Below, in pieces: positions 53,363 to 61,448 of a stretch of 64,000 nucleotides of DNA. The stretch is from Alphaproteobacteria bacterium (lineage in GTDB: Bacteria; Pseudomonadota; Alphaproteobacteria; ATCC43930; CGMCC-115725). The translations under genes and the position numbers were made by a program. Below the pieces are notes generated by a model that saw only the letters and a program-made list of their open reading frames with translations, was not told the origin of the DNA and ran no database searches. The stretch is taken from positions 1 to 64,000 of the forward strand of contig JASHOB010000042.1 of the NCBI GenBank assembly GCA_030041335.1. The letters are read 5' to 3'. Each line of letters opens with the position of its first letter. Positions within the stretch are counted from its first letter, which is position 1.

Positions 53363-54304
53363 CTACGAAGTAACGACAATCTCGGAACCGGAAAGGGCTT
53401 CAAAATCGAAAGTCGCCCACGCGGCAAACGTGACCGGCAACGTGGTCGAGGCGCCCCCTGGAGCGACGCCGAGCAAATCATTCACGATCCCGTGACTTTC
53501 GCAGGTCGTGATTTTCACTACAAATCGGTCCCATATCGGTCCTCCGCCAGCGAAGCTTGTCACTTTGATCGGCGAGTTCACGATGGCTTGGTAGCATGCC
53601 TCATCCGGCACGTCGGACGCGCGAAACTGCTTCAAGACAATGCAGTCGATCGTCGGCTGCAGGCGAAGCGCCCGAAGGACCTCTGCACCCAGTCCGCCCA
53701 GCAGACCGGTGATCAACCCTTCCGCGGCTTGTGCCGCGCTTGGCCAGACCGACGTGGGTGGACCGGCCGACTGCGTTTGCGCCGCGCAATAGAGAACGTC
53801 GTGTTCGCCTTGGGTATTCGTCGACAACGTGCGAAAGAAGGTCGTTTTGCAGGAAAAATCGGTTACGCCGGGCGCATCGCCGGCGACGCGGATTTTGGCA
53901 CCGACTTTTGGCCAGCCCCAGACCTCTCGACCCGTGACCATGCCGATAGTGTAGTCAATGAAAACGTAGGGGGCCCAAAATACCAGTCGCGGCAGGAGCT
54001 CCCCCGAACGGTACTCCAGGAGAGGGGCCCAAATTGCGGCTTCGCGGCCCGGCAGCCAACCGACGACGTCGGCTCCGGATGTGCACCGCGCGATATCCAT
54101 GAAGCTGAACACGGCGACGGGCAGTGGCACTTGATAGCGAACCGACCCGGCCGCTGCCGGAGTGAGGAGCGTATCGACCAGATTCTGCAATGCCTGCGTG
54201 CTGGCTTCGACACAAAAGACATGTGCTTTCGCGTCGGTGAACACCCCCGGCGGTGCAAGAGAGGCGGCGCCGTGACGGAGCCACGAGATGAACGGCGCGC
54301 TCAC
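53363..54304 (-). CDS. acetoacetate decarboxylase-family protein
   Basis: A 313-residue protein with the family hallmark GREVWGWPK at residues 125-133, where the last Lys is in the position of the Schiff-base lysine, and FVFWAPYVFID-like sequence just before it. Relatives include acetoacetate decarboxylase and enzymes with aldolase-dehydratase activity in polyketide-like metabolism. It overlaps the upstream flavoprotein gene by 4 bp and is followed by the second flavoprotein gene after 57 bp. A role tailoring the product of one flavoprotein is an inference. Confidence 0.75.
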   Translation of the reverse strand: MSAPFISWLRHGAASLAPPGVFTDAKAHVFCVEASTQALQNLVDTLLTPAAAGSVRYQVPLPVAVFSFMDIARCTSGADVVGWLPGREAAIWAPLLEYRSGELLPRLVFWAPYVFIDYTIGMVTGREVWGWPKVGAKIRVAGDAPGVTDFSCKTTFFRTLSTNTQGEHDVLYCAAQTQSAGPPTSVWPSAAQAAEGLITGLLGGLGAEVLRALRLQPTIDCIVLKQFRASDVPDEACYQAIVNSPIKVTSFAGGGPIWDRFVVKITTCESHGIVNDLLGVAPGGASTTLPVTFAAWATFDFEALSGSEIVVTS

Positions 54305-56469
54305 GTTCCGGGCCCTTCCGAGGGCCGACGCCGAAGGAAATCATATCCCACGATCACGGCCGGCTCGCCGCAAATCGCGCGCGACGCCGCCGCGCCAGAC
54401 ATGACTGCTCCTTCGATGGTGGTTGTGTTGAAGCCGTGGCGAGTGCCCTCGCCAGCAAGAAACAGATTGTCGAAGCCCGTCTCATTCGGATACAGCCGGT
54501 ATTGGGTGGTTCGCGCTGCAGAGAGCGTGCAACACTCGGTCGGATCGATGTTTGCCCGCCAGAATTGCGCGTCAAATCGAGCTTCGCCTGTGACGGACGT
54601 CGGCGCGTGAAGCACGCTCCAATCGAAGACGTCGCCAGAACTCGCCCGCGGCCACATCGCGTATGACGATTTGTTCAACCATTCGATCGCCGCCTGGCGG
54701 ATCTCCTGGCTCGCGGTCGCCGGGACGCTCGTATCCGAAGATGGCTGGCGATACAGAGTCGTTTTGTAGGTGCCGGTCAGATAGTGCAGCGACAGCGGCG
54801 CCGGCGGTGGCCACGGCTCGAAAGCAAGGACTTGGGTCATATCCGCCCAGATGTCGAGGTATTCCGGGCCTGCGACAGTCGCCGCCTTTGCCGTGGTCCA
54901 TCCCAGCCCGGCGGCGCTCCGATCGCACCAGAGTTGGACTCCTTGCGAAGGAACGATGCCGACGTTGGTGACGTAATCACGAAAGGGCTCGCTTGCCTCG
55001 ATCAATTGGGCGCACATGCTTTGGTCCTCATCGTTCAGAGGCTTATATGCGCCGAGCGAAATCGCGAGTATCACCCGGTCGAAATCTAGTCCGCGTTCCA
55101 GCGTTTCGGTTCGGACCGCTGGCCATTGGCACCAGTGGCTCTCGAAATTCACTCGTGCGTCACGCATCTTGTCGCCGTCGCGGAGCTGATCCCAGAGCGG
55201 TTCGGCGGGCCAAACCGTTAAGCCGTCGAGCGGGCATGTGGGCATGTAGTCGCCGGCGATGGTATCGGCTTGCACATCGAGCCGGATCGTCTGCACACTT
55301 TTCTTGTCGGCCGATAACTCGATACTGGTTACTTTACGAAAGAACCTAAAGCTGACGCTGCCGAGGAGATGTTCGTAAATTGGCGCGATAACGGCCTCTC
55401 CCATACCCGCTTGAAGCTCCCACATCATCGAGCCTTTGTAGGTGCCTACTAGGCGCATGATCACGCCTAGCGCGGCACCCGCGGCGTACGATGGACTTGC
55501 GACGTCGCCATCCTCATATTGGAACAACGTGTCGTAAACCGTCCGCACGACGCTTGAGGTCGCGACGACCTTCGTATTGGCACCGTGGCTACAGAGCCAT
55601 TCACGAAAGTCACGGTCGTCGATCGACTCAAGTGGGCGATCGGGCAGCACGAGATCTTCGGTGATCCCCTTAACCACGGCCCAAAAGACCTCAAGGACGT
55701 CGTGCAGCATGGTCTGCCCGCCCGCAGCTAAGTTTGCATCGCGCGCTTCGCCCAAGAGATCAACGAGGTGCCGTAAGTCGCGCTCGTTTTGTCCGAAGAG
55801 ACTGGATCCGAGGGATCGCAAATGCTCGCGCGCGGCCGCGAGCGCCGACCCGACCTTCGACTTGTTTCGTCCAAAGAGACAGAAACCGACGGATCGCAAA
55901 TGCTCGCGCACGGCGCCGAGCACCGACCCGAGCTTTGGTGATCCTGCGACTTGTGGAGCTTCGGTTGGCGCTCCCTGCTCCGGTTCCGCGACGAACTCGA
56001 GGAGCCAGCCGATGACCGTCTCTATGATCTGACCCCATGTCGGCAGCAACGTCCCGTCTCCGGGGACACCGTCATTGGCGGGCCATGTGAGTGGCCAATA
56101 TCGCCACTTGCCATCGTTACCGAGGACACCGACCGGCGTGTAGCGCTGGGGCTTGACCGCGTCTTGCCACGTGGCCAGTTTCGAACCCGGCCCCGCGCCA
56201 CGCGCGTCGTAGACTTCTCGAAGCATTTGGAAAACGTTTTCGTAGCAGCCGAACCAGACATGGAGCCCATGCTCTAGATTGCGCGGGATACATTCTGAAT
56301 CGTGGCGGCGGACCTCTCGCCCGCTCGCCGCCTTGCCGCCAAGCCGCCAGCCCAGCTGGTAAACGACGACTTCATATTGGTCGCGCAACGTTTGGGTCTT
56401 ACTGAGTTGGTAGGCGGCGCTCAGGCCGGCCATGCCCCCACCCAGAATCGCGACTTTGATCTTCGCCAA
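54301..56469 (-). CDS. large FAD-dependent oxidoreductase, carotenoid-desaturase/isomerase-like (A)
   Basis: A 722-residue homologue of the protein at 51285. It has KVAILGGGMAGLSAAYQLSK at residues 4-23, YQLGWRLGGKAASGR, then LEHGLHVWFGCYENVFQMLR, and a C-terminal NLFLAGEGTRHGFNTTTIEG for FAD binding. An insert at residues about 185-245 holds an imperfect tandem repeat (LGAVREHLRSVGFCLFGRNK and LAAAREHLRSLGSSLFGQNE), absent from the sister protein. It starts 24 bp after the cyclase gene stop, so the four genes probably form one operon. Confidence 0.76.
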   Translation of the reverse strand: MAKIKVAILGGGMAGLSAAYQLSKTQTLRDQYEVVVYQLGWRLGGKAASGREVRRHDSECIPRNLEHGLHVWFGCYENVFQMLREVYDARGAGPGSKLATWQDAVKPQRYTPVGVLGNDGKWRYWPLTWPANDGVPGDGTLLPTWGQIIETVIGWLLEFVAEPEQGAPTEAPQVAGSPKLGSVLGAVREHLRSVGFCLFGRNKSKVGSALAAAREHLRSLGSSLFGQNERDLRHLVDLLGEARDANLAAGGQTMLHDVLEVFWAVVKGITEDLVLPDRPLESIDDRDFREWLCSHGANTKVVATSSVVRTVYDTLFQYEDGDVASPSYAAGAALGVIMRLVGTYKGSMMWELQAGMGEAVIAPIYEHLLGSVSFRFFRKVTSIELSADKKSVQTIRLDVQADTIAGDYMPTCPLDGLTVWPAEPLWDQLRDGDKMRDARVNFESHWCQWPAVRTETLERGLDFDRVILAISLGAYKPLNDEDQSMCAQLIEASEPFRDYVTNVGIVPSQGVQLWCDRSAAGLGWTTAKAATVAGPEYLDIWADMTQVLAFEPWPPPAPLSLHYLTGTYKTTLYRQPSSDTSVPATASQEIRQAAIEWLNKSSYAMWPRASSGDVFDWSVLHAPTSVTGEARFDAQFWRANIDPTECCTLSAARTTQYRLYPNETGFDNLFLAGEGTRHGFNTTTIEGAVMSGAAASRAICGEPAVIVGYDFLRRRPSEGPGT

Positions 56470-56493
56470 GCCTGCGTCCCCCCTCTCTCGGCC

Positions 56494-59400
56494 CTACCCG
56501 CCGCCGTTGAATATGGCCGGAACCCATGCGCCCGCCTCGTGGCCCCAGGGCCGCGCGCCCAAGTTCCTCATCAACCTCAACCCCCGCTCTTGTTGCGTCG
56601 CGCGGGCTTGCCCCTCTGCGAGCGTCGCAACGAGTCCGAGGTGGCAAAATGCCTCATCGAGCGGCATCGCGAGTCGTTCGGCCCATTCGAGCCCGCGGCG
56701 GCAAAAGCTGGCGGCGCGGCTTGTGCGCCCTTCGAGCAGCGCGCGCCGCGCCTCCAGCCAGTGCGCACGCGGCTGGCAGATCCGGGTTCCGGAGGCGTAG
56801 GCGCGCACAGCGCGACACGCCTCTTGGGTTCGCATGCCCAGGTCTTCTCTGCGTTCGCCGCGGGCAAGCGCCCGCTCCAGCAGCGCGAGATAGGTTTCCG
56901 CCACGGCGCCCACACTGATCCACGCGATGCCCATCGTGCAGGCGGCTTGCTGCATGTTCCGAAGCGCCACGTCGGCGCTGCGTTCGGCCCCTTCGAGATC
57001 GCCAGCCTGAAGGCTCGCCGCCGCGACCAAACCTTCGCATTGCAGCTGCTCCGCGCGATGCAAGTTTGGATCCCGCGCGATTTCAAGGCGACGAAGCGCA
57101 GGTTGAGGCGAACGCCCCTCAATCAGGTCGAGTGTACTGAGCCCGGCGAGGGTCCAGGCGCGTACGGAGGGATTGTCCACCGCCTCGGCGTCAGGGCCAA
57201 ACGAGTCGAAAGTCGACCGCGCGAGCGCGAAGTCGCCTGTCCCTATCGCAACATAGGCGCTCACGCAAAGGCAGGACTGAAGGCGAAACCGATCGCCCAG
57301 TCGGCCGAAGATCGTGGCGCCTTCGGCGAGATGCAATCGTGCCGCGGACCAGTCGCCGGCCGGTTGCGAGTAGACGCCGGCAAAAAGCTGAGCAAAAGCC
57401 TGGTCGCGTAACTCGCCGGCATTCTTCGCAGTTTCGATCGAGCGGCGACGATAGTATCTGGCGAGAAAGTGGAGCCGGGCAATTCCGAGACCGATCGCCA
57501 AGGCGCCGTAGCTTTCGATCGTCTCCCCCACAGAACCGATGCGTTCAGCCTGATTGAGCGCGGCGAGCACATCATATGCCAATTCGAGGGAATTACTCAT
57601 GAAATACGCGTGCTCGGCGAGACGAGTGTTGAGATGTGCCGACAATTTCTTTCGCGCGCGTACTTCCGCATCGTGTGGTCTCCGAACGAAGCCCAGCCGG
57701 TGCGAAGCTTGCTGCGCGACCTGCGCCATCACCGAAAGTCCCATCGCCATCGAGGACGCTGGCCGTCTGACGCCGTTGAGACGCAGACAGTCGTTGAATT
57801 GCCTGCCCGCTTCGGGAAACCGCGCAAGTTCGTGGAGCGCCTCGCCCCGAACGAGCGCCATTTCCGCGCGCTGCGCATTGGCCAACGCCAGATGTGCCTG
57901 TGCCGCCAGCCGCTCCGCGCGTTCGACGTGCATCAGCGCGTCGTCGTTCGCGTGGCGGCGAAGCGAAAGACGAGCCGCCAGCATTCGAAACGCGATCGCC
58001 CTCTCGGTTTCGCCGGCATGTTCGCAATGATGCGCGAGCTCCGCGTAATATGGCTCCGGTGCGTTCGCGTGGCGGCGCTCGATGAGGTCGACAAGCCGCC
58101 GGTGGAGCGGGCGGCGCTGCGCGTAGCTCAGCAGGTCGTAGGTCGCTTCTTGGATGATCAGGTGGCGAAACGCGTGGGTCCGGCCCCCTTCGCCAGAAAT
58201 CGGCGCCAGTATGCCGGCTCGCTCAAGACGGCTAATGCTTTCGTCGAGGGTTTCTGCCTCAATTGGAAAGGGGTAAGTAGCCAACAGTACTTCAAACTCG
58301 AACGTCCGGCCGATCACGCTCGCGACTTTTGCCACCAATTGATCCGTCTGACTCAACTTGTCGATGCGATCGACCACGACGTCGCTGAGCCTGGAAGGCA
58401 CCGCCGCGGCGGCAAGGTCCGGTGTGACGACACGACATCTGCCATCTACCGTCTCGATCAACTCGCGCTCCCTGAGGGCCAACGCGAGCTGCTCGACGTG
58501 GATCGGCAGGCCTTCCGACTGCCCGTGCACGAACTCGGTGAGACGCCGTGGAATCGACGGCGCGCCGAGGAGGTCGGACAGCATCTGCGCCGTGGCCCTG
58601 GCGTCGATCCGCCGCACTTCGATCTGTCGCACGGCACGGTCCATGACCTGGGCCGCATAGGGAGCGGTGGCGGCATCTCGCGGCCGCGACGTCGCGACGA
58701 TCAGCATCTGAGGCAGCCGGCGGGACAACGTGATGAGGAGCTCGGCCGAAAGCGCGTCGATCCAATGAAGATCGTCGATCAGAATGACGACAGGCCGCTC
58801 GCTCGCCCGCATCGCCGCGAGCGTTACCACGATGTCCTCGATACCCGTCTTTCGCGCGGCGCCCTTGATCTGCGCCGCGAGCTCGGAAATTTCTACACCG
58901 AGCGGAACGATATCTTCGATTAACGCCGCCTTCTGGGCAAGATCGGCCTCGCGCAGGGCATCGCCGAGCCGTTTCCTCATGGACGACGTGCTTGATGCGC
59001 TTCCTTCTCCCGGATCCTGGAGCAGCTGCCGAACCACTGACCGGAACGAATAATAGGCCGTTGCGCGCTCGATCACATGTGTGCTGGTCTCGATCATGCA
59101 GAAGCCGCTGGCGCGGGCGTCGCGACCAGTCTCCTGAAGCAGTCGCGATTTGCCGGCGCCTGGCTCGCCCTCGAGAACCACGAGGCCACCGTCGCCACGG
59201 CCAACGCGCTCGAGGCGATCGCGGAGTTCCGCAAGTTCCGCGTCCCTACCGAACAATCGGCCGCGCCGAGTTGCAGGGAAACTAGGCTGTGGTTGGCTGT
59301 CGATCAAACGATGAACCGTTAGCGGCTGTGCGCGTCCTCTGACGATCAGTTCTTCGGCCGCCGAAAACACAAACAGCGCCGCTGTCGCGCCCGCTGTTTC

Positions 59401-60663
59401 AGCGTCGCACAAGACCTCGCCATTCGCTGCCTGCATCAGCCTGGCGCCATAGTTGAGCACGGGTCCGTCGAGAAGGTATTCGCGCCGGATAGCGTTGCCG
59501 ACGACGCCGCAGAAAACCCGCCCGGTGGCGACGCCAATCGCGCACGGGATGTTCAGAGCCAATAATTTATCGCGAACGCGCTTGGCGATACCCGCGGCCC
59601 GGGACGCGTTGCTCTCCAGCCCAAAGGGCGGAAGTCCACAGACAACGACTGCAACGACGCCTTTTTCGCCGGCAATCACGCTGAATATCTCGACGTCGAG
59701 CGCTTGCGCAGCATTGGCGACCGCTTCGAAAGTCATCTGCAACTGACGAGCGCCGGCGAGGTCGGGCGTGTCAGGCTCGCCGAGACGAACGAAAACGAGG
59801 CTGACTATCCGAAACTCGGTCATCCATGATTCGAGCTTGCTGCGTAACATCACGATGCGCGGCACGAAGGAGTCTGGCGCCGCCACGGAAGGCACCGGAT
59901 GGTCTGGGCTAAGAGTCCGTGGTACCCGCGCTTCGCCTTCCAACCGGAGGAGACGCACCACCCCGTTTGCAGGGTCGTCCGGGTCGGGGATGGGCTCGAT
60001 CACTGCGGATGGAGCGATGAGCTGCGCCATTCGTGGGTCGAGGATGATGTCGCCAGGCTGCCCCTTGTGCGAGATCGCCCCGATGGTTTTCCACGGTTCG
60101 CCGGCAAGAACAAGAAAGCTTCGCTTGCTGTCGCTTGTAAGAAGGATCGTCGTAAACATCCCAGCGACAAGGGTGAGCCGGCGATGCATTGGCAGCGCAG
60201 GCTCGAGCGGCCACAGCTGTGCTTTCTCGCGCAGCGCAAGTGCGGCCCGCGCCGCTTGAAAATGCGGCGACGGCAACGACGGATCGCTGCGCCATAGGGC
60301 GATCACGCCGTCGCCCTCGATGCAGACGATGTCTCCGCCTTCGCCGTCGACGGCATCGATGACATCGCTGAAATACGCGTTTAGAGCGCCCCCGAGGCGC
60401 TCGGCGCCGTCTGGGCCTAGCGCGGCAACCCTGTCCGTCATTGACGTCGAATCGACAAGGTCGACGAACAGCACGATTCCGGGAAAGACTGTCCGCGGCC
60501 CGGCGTCGCGAAGGAGAGACGTCCCCAACTCATCGCGCAACAACCGAGGCGCGAAGCCTTCCGGTGCCGTTGGGCCCGACAATTCTCGCAAGGTTCCCCC
60601 TTGCCCGCCGTACCGGGTATTCTGCCGTTCGGGCGCGGCATTTGCAAGTGAACGACCCCGCAA
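56494..60663 (-). CDS. soluble-adenylyl-cyclase-like protein: two cyclase domains, AAA-type ATPase, helical repeats
   Basis: A 1389-residue signalling giant. The first class III cyclase domain (about 60-250) keeps both metal aspartates, D68 (LFVDLVDST) and D118 (IEGDGVIALW). The second (about 280-455) has lost them (LVFVRLGEP and GEKGVVAVV) but keeps the rest of the fold (GVATGRVFCGVVGN, LNYGARLM). An ATPase follows with Walker A GEPGAGKS at 499-506 and Walker B VILIDDLHWID, then a long helical-repeat tail. This C1-C2-ATPase-repeat order is that of animal soluble adenylyl cyclase, which senses bicarbonate. The true start may be internal; 60663 is the longest option. Confidence 0.83.
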   Translation of the reverse strand: MRGRSLANAAPERQNTRYGGQGGTLRELSGPTAPEGFAPRLLRDELGTSLLRDAGPRTVFPGIVLFVDLVDSTSMTDRVAALGPDGAERLGGALNAYFSDVIDAVDGEGGDIVCIEGDGVIALWRSDPSLPSPHFQAARAALALREKAQLWPLEPALPMHRRLTLVAGMFTTILLTSDSKRSFLVLAGEPWKTIGAISHKGQPGDIILDPRMAQLIAPSAVIEPIPDPDDPANGVVRLLRLEGEARVPRTLSPDHPVPSVAAPDSFVPRIVMLRSKLESWMTEFRIVSLVFVRLGEPDTPDLAGARQLQMTFEAVANAAQALDVEIFSVIAGEKGVVAVVVCGLPPFGLESNASRAAGIAKRVRDKLLALNIPCAIGVATGRVFCGVVGNAIRREYLLDGPVLNYGARLMQAANGEVLCDAETAGATAALFVFSAAEELIVRGRAQPLTVHRLIDSQPQPSFPATRRGRLFGRDAELAELRDRLERVGRGDGGLVVLEGEPGAGKSRLLQETGRDARASGFCMIETSTHVIERATAYYSFRSVVRQLLQDPGEGSASSTSSMRKRLGDALREADLAQKAALIEDIVPLGVEISELAAQIKGAARKTGIEDIVVTLAAMRASERPVVILIDDLHWIDALSAELLITLSRRLPQMLIVATSRPRDAATAPYAAQVMDRAVRQIEVRRIDARATAQMLSDLLGAPSIPRRLTEFVHGQSEGLPIHVEQLALALRERELIETVDGRCRVVTPDLAAAAVPSRLSDVVVDRIDKLSQTDQLVAKVASVIGRTFEFEVLLATYPFPIEAETLDESISRLERAGILAPISGEGGRTHAFRHLIIQEATYDLLSYAQRRPLHRRLVDLIERRHANAPEPYYAELAHHCEHAGETERAIAFRMLAARLSLRRHANDDALMHVERAERLAAQAHLALANAQRAEMALVRGEALHELARFPEAGRQFNDCLRLNGVRRPASSMAMGLSVMAQVAQQASHRLGFVRRPHDAEVRARKKLSAHLNTRLAEHAYFMSNSLELAYDVLAALNQAERIGSVGETIESYGALAIGLGIARLHFLARYYRRRSIETAKNAGELRDQAFAQLFAGVYSQPAGDWSAARLHLAEGATIFGRLGDRFRLQSCLCVSAYVAIGTGDFALARSTFDSFGPDAEAVDNPSVRAWTLAGLSTLDLIEGRSPQPALRRLEIARDPNLHRAEQLQCEGLVAAASLQAGDLEGAERSADVALRNMQQAACTMGIAWISVGAVAETYLALLERALARGERREDLGMRTQEACRAVRAYASGTRICQPRAHWLEARRALLEGRTSRAASFCRRGLEWAERLAMPLDEAFCHLGLVATLAEGQARATQQERGLRLMRNLGARPWGHEAGAWVPAIFNGGG

Positions 60664-61037
60664 GGTGGCCGCCGCCGTGGCTAGGTCCAGATCGGTCGCA
60701 GAACACTGTCCGGCCTTCCCCCAAGAGCTCGGTCGAGGGTTTTGCCATTCCCGCCATCGGCCCTATCTAAACAACATGTCCAGGGCTCCGATGGCATCGA
60801 CCATCGCAAACGCATCATGATCTTGAAGCCGCTATGGGACGCAACCGGCACCGAGTTCGCCGAGCGGCCCGAACTGTGGCGAGCGCAACTACGCCGGCAG
60901 CTGGAAGGATGCGCGTCTCCAATCCCGTGGAGCGCGACGCGAGTGTCGTGCTTGCGCGCGGGTCACGCCGGGGATCGCGACGACAGCAATAGCCGCATCG
61001 AACCAAAAAGGACCAACTCGGCGCACGTCGCCGACGT
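60664..61037. other. 374-bp gap between the cyclase and the SelW-like gene
   Basis: No supported gene in either direction. A plus-strand frame from 60742 runs through this gap and across the minus-strand SelW-like gene; it shows no family pattern and no ribosome site. Confidence 0.35.
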
Positions 61038-61256
61038 TCAGGTGAGACAGTTAGCTATCTCTTCGCTTGTTGGAAAGCGACCGGTCGCCTTCTTTGAGAA
61101 GGCGAGTCGGCCGTCAATTCGAATTTCGAAGACACCGCCACTTGACCGGCGAAGGCTTATTTCCACTGAGGGTCGAAGCTTAAGGATGAGTTCCCGCGCC
61201 TCACGGGCGCGCGGTTCATAGCCTCATTGACCGCAGTATTCGATCTCGATTTTCAT
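61038..61256 (-). CDS. SelW/Rdx-family selenoprotein with in-frame UGA (CxxU)
   Basis: A 72-residue protein read from ATG 61256 through an in-frame TGA at 61224-61226 to a TGA at 61038-61040. It reads MKIEIEYCGQ, then U11, then GYEPRAREARELILKL, SLRRSSGGVFEIRIDGRLAF and SKKATGRFPTSEEIA. This matches Rdx/SelW thioredoxin-like proteins from end to end, and U11 falls exactly where the family has the second residue of CxxC or CxxU. GAGG lies 9 nt before the ATG. A stable hairpin starts 9 nt after the UGA. The alternative is a Cys-to-stop mutation in an otherwise intact gene. Such proteins are small redox proteins. Confidence 0.8.
61194..61226 (-). promoter_or_regulatory. bacterial SECIS-like hairpin after the UGA
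   Basis: After UGA (61226-61224) and GGCTATGAA, CCGCGC (61214-61209) pairs perfectly with GCGCGG (61199-61194) around the loop GCCCGTGAG. The loop opens with G at the 16th nucleotide after UGA, within the spacing I remember for bacterial SECIS elements, where a G in the first loop positions is typical. SelB would bind here to insert selenocysteine. Confidence 0.6.
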
Positions 61257-61448
61257 AAAGTTGTCCTCACGACTTGAAGGCATCTGTACGCCGCTTCGGG
61301 AAGATCCTTCCGTCGGCGCGGTGTCATTCGATACCAGCTCTCTTGGACGGACAAACGCAATTTCGTGATCCGTCCGGATGTCGGCTTGATTGTCCTAAGT
61401 GGATCGCGCTCGCGTTGCAAGGAATTAAATGCTGATCGTCGTCGCCGC

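Noticed and set aside
60742-61221. Plus-strand 159-codon frame across the SelW-like region
   Set aside because: It has no domain pattern and is antisense to the SelW-like gene, which matches its family throughout.
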